Of a DNA stretch of 64,000 bases, positions 54,866 to 64,000 are shown piece after piece. The notes beneath the pieces are model-generated. The model had not been told where the DNA came from. It saw only the letters and a program-made list of their open reading frames with translations, and did no database searches. Numbering within the stretch: position 1 is the stretch's first letter; every line of letters begins with the position of its first letter. The translations under genes and the position numbers were made by a program. Origin of the DNA: Peptacetobacter sp. (lineage in GTDB: Bacteria > Bacillota > Clostridia > Peptostreptococcales > Peptostreptococcaceae). The stretch covers positions 1 through 64,000 of the forward strand of contig NZ_JARIBH010000019.1 in NCBI RefSeq assembly GCF_029264495.1, read 5' to 3'.

Positions 54866-55376
54866 AACTTTTCCTAAAAAAGAAGGATATTTAATGGTTG
54901 AAATTTTTTGTGCAATAAGTATATCTTTAATTGTAATGAATATAGTTACCATAATGCTAAAAGATTCTAATAATTTAGTTAATCAAACAGATAATAGAAT
55001 AGAAATAATGGAACAATTTAGTGAAATGAAATCTACTATAAAAAGAGAACTTAGGAATTCAAATAATATTAAATTTTATTATAAAGGAAATAGTATTTTT
55101 TTAGATAATAAATTTGAAAGAATAGATAAAATAAGGTTTTCTCAATTTGAAGATGTAAAAAATGGAAATCCAGTTATAATAAATAGAGAAATGTTTTTAT
55201 CTAGAGATAAAAATAAAATTTTTATATATTACAATGGAGGATCTTTTGAAATAGGAAATTATGTTGTAGATATGGAAGTGAGAAAAGAGTCAAAAGATAA
55301 TTTTTCAATTAAATTAAAACTTAATAAAAATAATAATAACTTTAGTGATATAATAAATATAAGAACAAGAAATTGA
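54849..55376 (+). CDS. Type IV prepilin / minor pseudopilin
   Basis: 175 aa. Leader ...FPKKEG followed by YLMVEIFCAISISL gives a proper prepilin peptidase site with Glu at +5, then a hydrophobic helix to about residue 38 and a beta-rich globular domain (MFLSRDKNKIFIYY, GNYVVDMEV). AAGGAGG lies 6 bases before ATG 54849; the gene overlaps the previous one by 17 bases. It is the intact member of the four-gene cluster. No pilus ATPase, platform protein or peptidase is in the window. Confidence 0.75.
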   Translation: MLMKNKTFPKKEGYLMVEIFCAISISLIVMNIVTIMLKDSNNLVNQTDNRIEIMEQFSEMKSTIKRELRNSNNIKFYYKGNSIFLDNKFERIDKIRFSQFEDVKNGNPVIINREMFLSRDKNKIFIYYNGGSFEIGNYVVDMEVRKESKDNFSIKLKLNKNNNNFSDIINIRTRN

Positions 55377-55399
55377 TGTTATTAGAATAGTAAAAACAC

Positions 55400-55429
55400 T
55401 TGTTTAAATCATATATTATATGATATTAT
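55400..55429 (+). promoter_or_regulatory. Probable efp promoter with AT palindrome
   Basis: TTGTTT (55400-55405), 18 bases, TATTAT (55424-55429) with TGA before it (extended -10). ATCATATA-T-TATATGAT at 55408-55424 fills the spacer, probably chance in AT-rich DNA. Confidence 0.45.
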
Positions 55430-55512
55430 GTTATCAGTAGGATTATGAATTATTATAATAATACGAAAAATAGCCTTTAGAGGTTAAGTAATATTTATTG
55501 GAGGTTATGTAA

Positions 55513-56076
55513 ATGGTAACAGCAAGTGAATTCAGAAAAGGTGTAACTTTTGAAAAAGATGGTCAGCCATGTCTAGTAGTAGATTTCCAGCACGTTAAAC
55601 CTGGAAAAGGGGCTGCTTTCGTTAGAACAAAATACAGAAATCTTATAACAGGAGCAACAAGAGAAGAAGCTTTCAATCCAAGTGATAAATTCCCAAAAGC
55701 TCAGATAGAAACTAAACAGATGCAGTATCTATACAATGATGGTGAATTATACTACTTCATGGATCAGGAAACATTTGATCAGATAGCATTAGATTACGTA
55801 CGGGTTGAAGATGCTATAAAATTCATGAAAGAAAATGAAGTTGCTACAATAAGATTCTTCCAAGGAAGTCCATTTGAAGTTGAAGGACCTAACTTTGTTG
55901 AATTAGAAATAACTGAAACAGAACCAGGTATAAAAGGAAATACAGCAAGTAATGTTACAAAATCAGCTACTGTAGAAACTGGAGCAGTTGTTCAGGTTCC
56001 TTTATTTATAAATGAAGGAGATAAAATAAAAATAGACACTAGAACTGGTGAATATTTATCAAGAGTAAACAACTAA
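55513..56076 (+). CDS. efp: Elongation factor P
   Basis: Relieves ribosome stalling at polyproline. KOW-like N-terminal domain with [29 protein letters not shown] (the modification-loop Lys in PGKGAAF near 32), then two OB domains; C-terminal [16 protein letters not shown] is the family signature. 187 aa. GGAGG before ATG. Codons richer in C-ending forms, consistent with high expression. Confidence 0.98.
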   Translation: MVTASEFRKGVTFEKDGQPCLVVDFQHVKPGKGAAFVRTKYRNLITGATREEAFNPSDKFPKAQIETKQMQYLYNDGELYYFMDQETFDQIALDYVRVEDAIKFMKENEVATIRFFQGSPFEVEGPNFVELEITETEPGIKGNTASNVTKSATVETGAVVQVPLFINEGDKIKIDTRTGEYLSRVNN

Positions 56077-56150
56077 TATCAAATTTTTTGTTATTATCGA
56101 TTAATTAATATCGGTACATATTTGAAATCATAGAAGGCGAGGGGCAGGAC

Positions 56151-56669
56151 ATGAAATATTTAAAAGAAGATGTTGCATACCTAAAAGGATTAGCAGAAGG
56201 ACTTGAAATAGCAAGTGAAGGAAGTACTGGAAAAGTTATTGAAAAAATAATATCTAGTTTAGATAATTTTGCTGATGCTATAAATGAACTTCAAAGTGAA
56301 AATGAAGAACTTCGTGAATATATTGAAGATATGGATTCTGATTTAGCAGATATATATGAAGATATGGAAGAAATAGAAGAAAATCTAGAAGATATATATG
56401 ATGAAATGGAAGAAATAGAAGACGATATAGAAGATCTTTACGATTGTGATTGCGAAGATGAAGATGACGAAGATGATTATAGCTATATTGAAATGGAATG
56501 CCCATACTGCGGTGAACTAGTAGAAATAGACGAAGATGAACTTTACGATGATGAATTAGATATAGTTTGTCCATGTTGTAAAGAAGTAATATTATCTTCA
56601 GAGGATTTCGAAGATGAATGCGAAGATGAATGCTGTTCATGCGAAGGATGCTGTGGAGAAGACGAATAA
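56151..56669 (+). CDS. CD1247-like acidic coiled-coil zinc-ribbon protein
   Basis: 172 aa, extremely acidic. N-terminal domain MKYLKEDVAYLKGLAEGLEI matches the family known from C. difficile CD1247; then a coiled coil (about 40-100) of Asp/Glu heptads, a zinc ribbon made by CPYCGE and CPCCKE, and a Cys-rich tail ending CSCEGCCGEDE. Function unknown. It sits after efp and before rnc, as in relatives. GCGAGGGGC lies before ATG, an unusually GC-rich ribosome-binding region. Confidence 0.8.
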   Translation: MKYLKEDVAYLKGLAEGLEIASEGSTGKVIEKIISSLDNFADAINELQSENEELREYIEDMDSDLADIYEDMEEIEENLEDIYDEMEEIEDDIEDLYDCDCEDEDDEDDYSYIEMECPYCGELVEIDEDELYDDELDIVCPCCKEVILSSEDFEDECEDECCSCEGCCGEDE

Positions 56670-56710
56670 TAAATCGATCTTTATAGAAAAATAAAAATCT
56701 ATGTAAAATT

Positions 56711-56750
56711 AAAAAATGCCTATGAGATTGTTTTTCATAGGCATTTTTTT
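56711..56750 (+). terminator. Intrinsic terminator after the CD1247-like gene
   Basis: AATGCCTATGA / TCATAGGCATT stem, T run. Confidence 0.93.
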
Positions 56751-56836
56751 ATGATACAATAAATCATAGGTATAACGGAAATTTAATAAAATATTTGATA
56801 AAGTGAATTCAAATAAAAATAAATGGAGGTATAAAA

Positions 56837-57550
56837 ATGCAATCTTTTAATAGCATAAGAGAAAATATAGATAAATTTGAATCTGTGATAGGATATAACT
56901 TTAACAATAGAGAGTATATATTAGAAGCACTTACACATAGTTCATATTCAAATGAAAATAGAAAGTTTAAATATAATGAAAGAATGGAGTTTTTAGGAGA
57001 TTCAGTACTTGGATTAGTAATAAGTGATCATATATTTAAAAAAGAAAAAAAAGTACCAGAAGGAGAACTTACTAAATTAAGAGCAAATATAGTTTGTGAA
57101 GGTTCTCTTAGTGAAGCTGCTAAAAAAATAGATTTAGGAAAATATATTCTTTTAGGAAGAGGAGAAGAGGCAACTGGAGGTAGAGAAAGAAAATCTATAT
57201 TAGCAGATGCATTTGAAGCAGTTATTGCAGCGATATATTTAGATGGAGGGATTGAAAGTGCATCTAAATTTATACTAAATAATCTTTCTAATATTATAAA
57301 AGACTCAATAGATGGAAAAATATTTAGAGATTACAAAACACAACTTCAAGAAGAATTACAAAAAAATGGAACTAGTAATATATGGTATAAATTATTAGAA
57401 GAAAATGGTCCAGACCATAATAAAACATTCAAAATGATGGTTGGTGTAGACGAAAAAGAACTTGGAATAGGTGAAGGTAAAAGTAAAAAAGAAGCAGAAC
57501 AGGTTGCAGCAAAAGCGGCAATAGCATATTTAATAGATAATGAAAGATAG
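56837..57550 (+). CDS. rnc: Ribonuclease III
   Basis: Double-strand-specific endoribonuclease for rRNA and mRNA processing. Signature NERMEFLGDSVLGLVISD near 45, second catalytic acidic residues in LADAFEAVIAAIYLDGG near 122, and a C-terminal dsRNA-binding domain (about 158-235) ending KSKKEAEQVAAKAAIAYL. 237 aa. GGAGG before ATG. rnc and smc are neighbours in most Firmicutes; here a radical SAM gene is between. Confidence 0.97.
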   Translation: MQSFNSIRENIDKFESVIGYNFNNREYILEALTHSSYSNENRKFKYNERMEFLGDSVLGLVISDHIFKKEKKVPEGELTKLRANIVCEGSLSEAAKKIDLGKYILLGRGEEATGGRERKSILADAFEAVIAAIYLDGGIESASKFILNNLSNIIKDSIDGKIFRDYKTQLQEELQKNGTSNIWYKLLEENGPDHNKTFKMMVGVDEKELGIGEGKSKKEAEQVAAKAAIAYLIDNER

Positions 57551-57560
57551 GTGAATGAAT

Positions 57561-58628
57561 ATGAAAAAAAGAATAATACCTATTTTTGTGCCACATCAAG
57601 GTTGTCCAAATGATTGTATATTTTGCAACCAAAAAAAAATAACAGGTGTTAGTACAACAGTAACACCAGAAATAGTAAGAAATATAATAGAAGAATGTCT
57701 TCCAACAATAGATGAAGATGCTCAAGTAGAAATAGCATTTTTTGGAGGAAGTTTCACAGCAATAGATATAGATATACAAAGAGGCCTTTTATCAGTTGCA
57801 AAAGAGTATAAAGATAAAGGAATTGTAAAAGATATAAGGATGTCAACAAGACCAGATTGTATAACAGATGAAATTTTAGATATGGTAAAAGAATATGGAA
57901 CAACAATAATAGAGTTAGGTGTACAGTCTTTAGATGAAAAAGTACTTGAAGATAGTATAAGAGGACACAATTCAAGTGTAGTATATAAAAGTGCTGAAAT
58001 GATAAAAAAACACGGCATAAATTTAGGACTTCAAATGATGATAGGATTACCAAGTGATAATGAAAAAAAATGTATATATACAGCGAAAGAATTTATAAAA
58101 ATGAATCCATTTTGTGTAAGAATATATCCTACATTAGTGATTAAAGAAACTGGTTTAGAAAGACGGCTTGAAGCAGGAGCATATAAGCCATTTTCTTTAG
58201 AAGAAAGTATTAATATTGTCAAAAAATTATTAGTTTTATATTATACAAATGATATAAATGTAATAAGAGTTGGGCTTCAAGCGACAGATGATATTCAACT
58301 TGGAAAAGATGTTATAGATGGACCATATCATCCTGCTTTTAGGGAATTAGTAGAATCTGAAATGATTAAAGATTATATTATATATGTATCAAATATGAAC
58401 AATGAAAAAAATATAACCATTGGAGTTAATAAAAGAAATATTTCTAAAGCTATAGGTAATAAAAAATCAAATATAAAAAATTTAAAAACAGATAAAGGAA
58501 TTTCTTTAAAAGTAAAAGAAGAAAGTGTAGAAATAGAAACATATAATTTCTATGGAGAACATGGACTAATAGATAGTGTTTCTATAGATGAAATGAATAA
58601 AAAATTATTAGAAATATATGATTTATAA
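57561..58628 (+). CDS. Radical SAM protein (Elp3/YhcC-like)
   Basis: 355 aa from ATG 57561 (AGGTGA seven bases before; ATG 57555 is only two bases from it). PHQGCPNDCIFCNQKK has the CxxxCxxC Fe-S site near 17-24; FFGGSFTAID near 60, STRPDCI, ELGVQSLDEKVLEDSIRGH near 125 and LQMMIGLP near 160 are Elp3-type core motifs. No GNAT domain, so not a true Elp3. Possible tRNA or nucleic-acid modification enzyme; substrate unknown. Conserved between rnc and smc in clostridia. Confidence 0.87.
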   Translation: MKKRIIPIFVPHQGCPNDCIFCNQKKITGVSTTVTPEIVRNIIEECLPTIDEDAQVEIAFFGGSFTAIDIDIQRGLLSVAKEYKDKGIVKDIRMSTRPDCITDEILDMVKEYGTTIIELGVQSLDEKVLEDSIRGHNSSVVYKSAEMIKKHGINLGLQMMIGLPSDNEKKCIYTAKEFIKMNPFCVRIYPTLVIKETGLERRLEAGAYKPFSLEESINIVKKLLVLYYTNDINVIRVGLQATDDIQLGKDVIDGPYHPAFRELVESEMIKDYIIYVSNMNNEKNITIGVNKRNISKAIGNKKSNIKNLKTDKGISLKVKEESVEIETYNFYGEHGLIDSVSIDEMNKKLLEIYDL

Positions 58629-58653
58629 ATAGATAAAGAGAGGAGATGAGGCG

Positions 58654-61600
58654 GTGTTTTTAAAAGAGCTAGAACTAAAAGGGTTCAAATCCTTTCCAGA
58701 AAAAACAGATATAATTTTTAAAAATGGAATAACAGCAATAGTAGGTCCGAATGGAAGTGGGAAAAGTAATATATCTGATGCAGTAAGGTGGGTACTCGGT
58801 GAACAAAGTATAAAAAGTCTTAGAGGAGACAAATTAGAAGACGTAATTTTTGCAGGATCTGAAAAGAAAAAACCTATGAATTATTGTGAAGTATCTCTTA
58901 CTATAGATAATACAGATGGAGAAATAGATTTAGAATTTACAGAAATAACAATAAAAAGAAGAGCTTATAGAAGTGGAGAAAGTCAATTCTTTTTAAATGG
59001 AAAAGCATGTAGATTAAAAGATATTAAAGAATTATTTTTAGACACTGGTATAGGAAAAGATAGTTATTCTATAATAGAACAAGGAAAAGTTGATGAGATT
59101 TTAAGCAATAATCCTATCGTAAGAAGGAAAGTCTTTGATGAAGCATGTGGAATATCAAAATATAGATACAAAAAACAAGAGGCAGAAAAAAATCTTAAAA
59201 ATACATCTGAAAATTTAGAGAGAATAAATGATATTTATATAGAAATAGAAAAGCAAATAAATCCATTGAAAAAGCAAAAAGAAAAAGCAGAAAAGTATAT
59301 AGAAGTTTCTTCTAAACTTAAGGAATTAGAGATAAATAGTTTTTTAAGAGAAATAAACAAGATTGATAAAGAGTCTAAAGAAATAAAAAAACAGTTAGAA
59401 GATAAAGAAAATGAAATAAAAAGAGAAGAAGAATTTAATAGCAATTTAGAAAAAATATCTGAAGAATTAAGATTAGAAATAGATATTTTAGATGAAGAAA
59501 TTGAAAAGGAAAAAGAATATTCATCTTCTTTAAAAGAAATTATTTCTAAAAAAGAATCTGAAATAGATATTATCAAAGAAAAAAATAATAACAAAAATAA
59601 AGAAATAGATAGAAAAAAAGAAGAAATAAAAAATCTAACTATAAAAATTGAAAAAAATGAAGAAGAAATAAAAACTAATTCTCAAAACATAGAGATTTTA
59701 AACGTAAAAAAAGAAGAGTTAGAAAAAAATCTAAATGAAAAAGGATATAAAAATAAAGAACAAAAAGAAAGTTTAGAAAATGTTGAGAAAAAAATAGATG
59801 ATTTAAAAGATGAAATAATAAATCTATTAAATGATAAACAGACTATATCTAATAATATTTCTACGCTTGAAGCCAACAAGAATAATATGAACCAAAGATG
59901 GCGGAGTATAGATGAAATAACTAACGAAAATGAAGAAAAAATAAAGATAATATCTAAAGAAATAGATAAAGAAATTAAAGCATTAGAAAAACTTGACTCT
60001 GAATTAAATGAAGTTAGTAATAATACATCAAAAGTAAAAATTAGAATTGATGAAATATCAAAAGAGTCTTCAGAATTAGAAAAAAATATAGTAGATAATA
60101 AGTATGAATTAAATAAATTAGAATCTAAGAAAAATATATATGTAGAGATGGAAAATCAATATGATGGTTTTAATAGAGGAGTAAAAGAGGTATTAAAAAA
60201 TAAAGGCTTAAAAGGAATAGATGGAGCAGTAGCACAGATAATAAATGTTTCTGAAAAATACGAAAAAGCAATAGAAGCATCACTAGCAGCTGCTATGCAA
60301 AATATAATAACAGAAAATGAAAATAGTGCAAAAGATGCCATAGAATTTTTAAAAAAGAATGAATTAGGTAGAGTTACATTTCTTCCATTAAATGTAGTTA
60401 AATCAAATTTAATAGATTTAAAAGAAATTAATTCAAATATAAAACCTCTTGGAATAGCTTCAGAACTTTTAGACTATGATGATAAGTATAAAAATATCAT
60501 AGAGAGTTTATTGGGGAAAACTATTATAATAGAAAACATAGATGATGCTATAAAGTTTGCAAAAGATACTAATTATAAAATAAAAATAGCTACTCTAGAT
60601 GGAGAAATATTAAAACCAGGTGGCTCTATAACTGGTGGTAGTATAAAAAATAATGGAAAATTATTATCTAGAAAAAGATTAATAAATGAATATACAGATA
60701 AAATAAATAATATTACTAATACTATAGGCGAAAAAGAATTAAATTTAAAAAATTTAAAAGATGAAAAATCTTTACTATACGAAACTAGAGATAAGTATAT
60801 AGGTGAGAAAAATAATATAGAAAAAAATATTCTTCTTAAAAATACAGAAGCAAAAAAATTACAAGAAAAAGTAGATGAATGTAAAATTAATATAGAAAAA
60901 CTTGAAAGAGAAAAAGAAAGTATTAGTTCTAATATGGAGTACACTATATCAAAATTAAAATCTACAAATGAAAAAATTGATTCTATTGATAAAAAAGTTG
61001 AAGTTTCTAAAAATGAAGTTGAAAAATTAAATAAAGATTTAGAAAATAGTAAAAATAGTTATGATAAAAATAAAAATGAATACGATGGATTGAATATAAC
61101 ATTAATAAATTTAAAAAATGAATTGAAGTCTTTAAAAATAGATAATGACAGAGTCTTGTTAGAAACTAAATCTACAAATGAAAAAATAGAAAATATAAAA
61201 AAAGAAATAGATAATGATTTGAAAGAAATAGAAATATTTAAAGAAAAAATAAATAAAGAAGATATTGAAAAAATAAACATACAAGAAGATATTTCAAAAG
61301 TTTTAAAATTATTAGATAACAAAAAAGATAAAAGAAACAATCTTAAGATTGATAGTGATGCAAAAGAAAAAGAAATAAAACAAAATGAACGAAAAATATT
61401 GGAATTCAAAGAAGAACTATATAAAATAAATTCAAAATCAGATAGATTAAAAAATAATAGAGAAAGTTATTTAAGTAAGATGTTTGAACAATACAGTATG
61501 ACATTTGTCCAAGCATCGGAAATTAGAAATGATGATTTAAATATAAGCAAAAAAGAAATAGACGCATTGAAAAAAGAAAAAAAATCAATAGGAAATGTAA

Positions 61601-62208
61601 ATATAGAGTCTATAGAAGAATATAAAGTTAAAAAAGAAAGATATGACCTTTATAGTTCACAAAAATTAGACTTAGAAGAGTCTATTCTTGGTATAAATAA
61701 GCTTATAAAAGAATTAGAACATAATATGAGAATAGAATTTGTTGAACAGTTTGAAAAAATTTCAATTAATTTTAAAAATGTATATTCTAAATTATTTGGT
61801 GGTGGTACAGGAGAATTATCATTGGCAGATAAAGAAAATATATTAGAAAGTGATATAAATATAACAGCACAACCACCAGGTAAAAAGATGAAAAATATAA
61901 ATCTTTTATCGGGAGGAGAAAAAGCATTAACTGCTATATGTATATTATTTGCTATAATAATTTCTAGACCAACACCATTTTGTATATTAGATGAAATAGA
62001 AGCTCCATTAGATGATGTAAATGTTTATAGATTCGGTGAATTTTTAAAAGAATTATCTAATGAAACTCAATTTATAGCGGTTACTCATAGAAGAGGTACT
62101 ATGGAAGCAGCTGAATATATATATGGAGTTACTATGCAAGAAAGAGCTATATCAAAAATAATAAGTTTAAAATTAAAAGAAGCAGAAGAATTTGCAGGTA
62201 TAGTATAA
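58654..62208 (+). CDS. smc: Chromosome segregation ATPase SMC
   Basis: Condensin core, 1184 aa. Walker A GPNGSGKSN near 32, coiled coil to about 500, hinge about 500-660 with GSITGGS, returning coiled coil, signature NLLSGGEKALTA near 1085 and Walker B FCILDEIEAPLDD near 1110. Starts with GTG after AGGAGATGAGG. Coiled-coil arms are extremely Lys/Glu/Asn rich. Followed by ftsY, as in B. subtilis; scpA and scpB are elsewhere. Confidence 0.98.
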   Translation: MFLKELELKGFKSFPEKTDIIFKNGITAIVGPNGSGKSNISDAVRWVLGEQSIKSLRGDKLEDVIFAGSEKKKPMNYCEVSLTIDNTDGEIDLEFTEITIKRRAYRSGESQFFLNGKACRLKDIKELFLDTGIGKDSYSIIEQGKVDEILSNNPIVRRKVFDEACGISKYRYKKQEAEKNLKNTSENLERINDIYIEIEKQINPLKKQKEKAEKYIEVSSKLKELEINSFLREINKIDKESKEIKKQLEDKENEIKREEEFNSNLEKISEELRLEIDILDEEIEKEKEYSSSLKEIISKKESEIDIIKEKNNNKNKEIDRKKEEIKNLTIKIEKNEEEIKTNSQNIEILNVKKEELEKNLNEKGYKNKEQKESLENVEKKIDDLKDEIINLLNDKQTISNNISTLEANKNNMNQRWRSIDEITNENEEKIKIISKEIDKEIKALEKLDSELNEVSNNTSKVKIRIDEISKESSELEKNIVDNKYELNKLESKKNIYVEMENQYDGFNRGVKEVLKNKGLKGIDGAVAQIINVSEKYEKAIEASLAAAMQNIITENENSAKDAIEFLKKNELGRVTFLPLNVVKSNLIDLKEINSNIKPLGIASELLDYDDKYKNIIESLLGKTIIIENIDDAIKFAKDTNYKIKIATLDGEILKPGGSITGGSIKNNGKLLSRKRLINEYTDKINNITNTIGEKELNLKNLKDEKSLLYETRDKYIGEKNNIEKNILLKNTEAKKLQEKVDECKINIEKLEREKESISSNMEYTISKLKSTNEKIDSIDKKVEVSKNEVEKLNKDLENSKNSYDKNKNEYDGLNITLINLKNELKSLKIDNDRVLLETKSTNEKIENIKKEIDNDLKEIEIFKEKINKEDIEKINIQEDISKVLKLLDNKKDKRNNLKIDSDAKEKEIKQNERKILEFKEELYKINSKSDRLKNNRESYLSKMFEQYSMTFVQASEIRNDDLNISKKEIDALKKEKKSIGNVNIESIEEYKVKKERYDLYSSQKLDLEESILGINKLIKELEHNMRIEFVEQFEKISINFKNVYSKLFGGGTGELSLADKENILESDINITAQPPGKKMKNINLLSGGEKALTAICILFAIIISRPTPFCILDEIEAPLDDVNVYRFGEFLKELSNETQFIAVTHRRGTMEAAEYIYGVTMQERAISKIISLKLKEAEEFAGIV

Positions 62209-62235
62209 GAAATTTTAATTATGGAGGAGATAGAT

Positions 62236-63519
62236 TTGTTTAAAAAATTATTTGGCTTTGGAAAAAAGAAAGAAGAAGTAATTGAAAATGAAATCGTTGA
62301 AAATGAAGAACTTTTAGAAGAATCAGAAATAGAAGAATCAGAAGAAGATTCAGTTAAAGAAGAACTTTTAGAAAAAACTATTTCAGAGAAAGTGCAAGAA
62401 GAAACAACTTGTGAAGAAAATAAAACTGTAACAATTTCAGAAAAAGATATAAAATCTATAGAAGAAGATATGTTAGAAGAAGAAACTATAGAAGAAGAGT
62501 TTAAATTAGAAAATGATATAGAAACAAATTGTACTGATGAAGAAGGTATGGAAGAAACTATAGAAGAAGAATTAAATGAAGGTAGAGAAAAACCAAGTTT
62601 TGCAAAAGAAAGTTTATTTTCTAGATTAAAGCAAGGTTTAATAAAAGCAAAACAAGGAATAACAGATAGAATAGATGATGTTTTAAAATCTTATACAAGT
62701 ATAGATGAAGATCTATTTGAAGACCTAGAAGAAGTTTTAATAACAGCAGATGTTGGTGTTAATACAACTATGGAAATAATAGAGGAATTAAATGATAGGG
62801 TCAGAAAAAATAAAATAACTAATCCTATGGATGTAAGAGAAGAATTAAAAGGAATAGTAGAAGAGATACTATCAAAAGGTAATTCAAAATTAGACATAGA
62901 AGCATCACCTTCTATAATAATAATGGTTGGTGTAAATGGAGTTGGAAAAACAACAACAATAGGTAAACTTGCTTTAAGATATAAATCAGAAGGTAAAAAA
63001 GTAATGTTAGCAGCAGCAGATACATTTAGAGCAGCAGCTACTGAACAACTTGATATATGGGCTAAAAGAACTAATACAGAAATAGTAAAACATCATGAAG
63101 GTGCAGATCCTGGAGCAGTAATATTTGATGCAATAAAAGCTGCTAAAGCTAGAAAAACAGACGTTCTTATATGTGATACAGCTGGTAGACTTCATAATAA
63201 ATCAAATTTAATGAATGAGTTAGGTAAAATATTTAAAATAATAGATAGAGAATATCCAGAAGCAAAAAAAGAAGTATTATTGGTTGTAGATGCTACTACT
63301 GGACAAAATGCAGTTGTTCAGGCAAAAAGTTTTAAAGAAGTTGCAGATATAACAGGAATAGTTCTTACTAAGCTTGATGGTACAGCAAAAGGTGGAGTTG
63401 TATTAGCTGTTAAATCAGAGGTAGATGTACCAGTTAAGCTTATAGGAGTTGGAGAAAAAGCAGAGGATCTTCAAGATTTTGATGCAAAAGCATTTACAGA
63501 TGCATTATTTGGCAATTAG
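62236..63519 (+). CDS. ftsY: Signal recognition particle receptor FtsY
   Basis: GTPase that docks SRP-ribosome complexes at the membrane. Start MFKKLFGFGKKK (amphipathic membrane-targeting end) from TTG 62236, with GGAGGAGA before it; the ATG at 62221 overlaps that site. An acidic A domain, about 110 Glu-rich residues, then the NG domain: GVNGVGKTTTIGKLA near 234, DTAGRLHNK near 314, TKLDGTAKGG near 378, GVGEKAEDLQDFD at the end. 427 aa. Confidence 0.97.
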   Translation: MFKKLFGFGKKKEEVIENEIVENEELLEESEIEESEEDSVKEELLEKTISEKVQEETTCEENKTVTISEKDIKSIEEDMLEEETIEEEFKLENDIETNCTDEEGMEETIEEELNEGREKPSFAKESLFSRLKQGLIKAKQGITDRIDDVLKSYTSIDEDLFEDLEEVLITADVGVNTTMEIIEELNDRVRKNKITNPMDVREELKGIVEEILSKGNSKLDIEASPSIIIMVGVNGVGKTTTIGKLALRYKSEGKKVMLAAADTFRAAATEQLDIWAKRTNTEIVKHHEGADPGAVIFDAIKAAKARKTDVLICDTAGRLHNKSNLMNELGKIFKIIDREYPEAKKEVLLVVDATTGQNAVVQAKSFKEVADITGIVLTKLDGTAKGGVVLAVKSEVDVPVKLIGVGEKAEDLQDFDAKAFTDALFGN

Positions 63520-63573
63520 GTATAAATTAATTATTATTGTTGTATAAAAATGTCAAAATTTCAATAAAAACCG

Positions 63574-63602
63574 TTGACAATATAGGTCTTATAATATAAA
63601 AT
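63574..63602 (+). promoter_or_regulatory. Promoter of ylxM
   Basis: TTGACA (63574-63579), 17 bases, TAAAAT (63597-63602); an overlapping TATAAT at 63590-63595 is too close to the -35. The leader of about 105 bases carries AGTTAACCT / AGGGTAACT (63621-63644), an imperfect hairpin. Confidence 0.6.
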
Positions 63603-63714
63603 ACAATAGTAGTGTAAAGTAGTTAACCTTTACAGAGGGTAACTTTAGTAAAAGTTGTATTTTATATTTAAAACCTTATTCGTAAATTTAATAATTGTAA
63701 CAGGAAGTGAAAAA

Positions 63715-64000
63715 ATGAATTTGGAGAAGATGATAGAAGTTGGACAACTATTTGAGGTTTATAAAAATCTACTTACAGATAAACAAAAAGAAATAGTTTC
63801 ACTTTATTATGAAGAGGACTATTCATTAGGAGAAATAAGCGAAAATCTAAAAGTCTCAAGACAAGGTGTGTATGATACGCTTAAAAGATCTGAAAAAGTT
63901 ATGAAAGATTATGAACAAAAACTACATCTTTTATCAGAACTTCGAAAAAAAGAAGAATCTGTTAAAGTTATTAGAGAAAAAATTATTGACATTAAACAAG
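63715..64000 (+). CDS. ylxM: YlxM/UPF0122 family protein (partial, runs off the window)
   Basis: 95 codons before the window ends; the usual length is about 110, so only the C-terminal end is missing. Contains a sigma-70 region-4-like helix-turn-helix: LLTDKQKEIVSLYYEEDYS and LGEISENLKVSRQGVYDTLKR, typical of YlxM, which is linked to SRP function. AGGAAGTG before ATG 63715. ffh normally follows; ftsY precedes, so this is the SRP block. Confidence 0.93.
   Translation, partial: MNLEKMIEVGQLFEVYKNLLTDKQKEIVSLYYEEDYSLGEISENLKVSRQGVYDTLKRSEKVMKDYEQKLHLLSELRKKEESVKVIREKIIDIKQ

Noticed and set aside
55408-55424. ATCATATA-T-TATATGAT palindrome before efp
   Set aside because: Only A/T-rich symmetry inside a promoter spacer; expected by chance in such DNA.

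Overview
The window is a low-GC (by eye about a quarter to 30 % G+C), densely coding stretch of a Gram-positive chromosome, almost all genes on the + strand. It is core housekeeping sequence of a Firmicute, most likely a clostridium of the Peptostreptococcaceae type. Evidence: an efp - acidic zinc-ribbon protein (CD1247-like) - rnc - smc - ftsY - ylxM block; a FapR-type fab operon using FabK; an FMN riboswitch; a T-box; and the asp23/nusB/xseAB/ispA/dxs/tlyA/recN order familiar from Bacillus and Clostridium. No tRNA, rRNA, CRISPR, prophage or insertion sequence was recognised.

Layout. 1-3057: rsgA, rpe, thiamine pyrophosphokinase, HAD phosphatase. 3116-7612: PHP phosphatase (-), OmpR-type two-component pair, copper chaperone (-) with a CsoR-like operator. 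7762-9126: FMN riboswitch and terminator, ribU, YbjQ-like protein. 9247-11281: Trp-type T-box controlling mtnN and trpS. 11401-11515: unassigned structured RNA candidate. 11692-20318: lspA, rluD, pyrR, rpmB (-), asp23, fakA, recG, rsmD, coaD, coiled-coil protein. 20453-25166: CofE-like ligase, lipoprotein, tmcAL (-), ackA. 25285-33099: yceD, rpmF, then fapR-plsX-fabH-fabK-fabD-fabG-acpP-fabF behind a FapR operator. 33316-42709: asp23, nusB, TsaD-like protein, xseAB, ispA, PAP2-related protein, dxs, tlyA, recN. 42761-48081: Spo0A effector domain only, steA, steB-like, two glycosyltransferases, DUF3866. 48174-53285: XerD-like protein with altered catalytic residues, mltG, trmR, U32 protein, aroE. 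53305-55376: four type IV pilin-like genes, two with disrupted starts. 55513-64000: efp, CD1247-like, rnc, radical SAM, smc, ftsY, partial ylxM.

The most interesting signal is sporulation-gene erosion. The gene after recN, where Firmicutes carry spoIVB-spo0A, encodes a well-preserved Spo0A DNA-binding domain with no receiver domain, and spoIVB is gone. Other sporulation genes that sit in this backbone in B. subtilis (spoIIIA before asp23, ylbJ after coaD, spoVM before rpmB) were not seen at their usual places. This suggests a non-sporulating lineage that kept the Spo0A output domain as a phosphorylation-independent regulator. Nearby there is a XerD homologue lacking three of six catalytic residues, a pilin cluster with apparent frameshifts at the leader peptides, and several unexplained inverted repeats at promoters and leaders.

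Functional themes: ribosome assembly and translation (rsgA, rluD, rpmB, rsmD, rpmF, tlyA, efp, trmR/U32, tmcAL), fatty-acid and phospholipid synthesis (fakA, fab operon, plsX), isoprenoids (ispA, dxs), envelope and division (steA/B, mltG, lspA), and chromosome maintenance and protein targeting (recG, recN, smc, ftsY). All assignments are by reading motifs; no database search was run.
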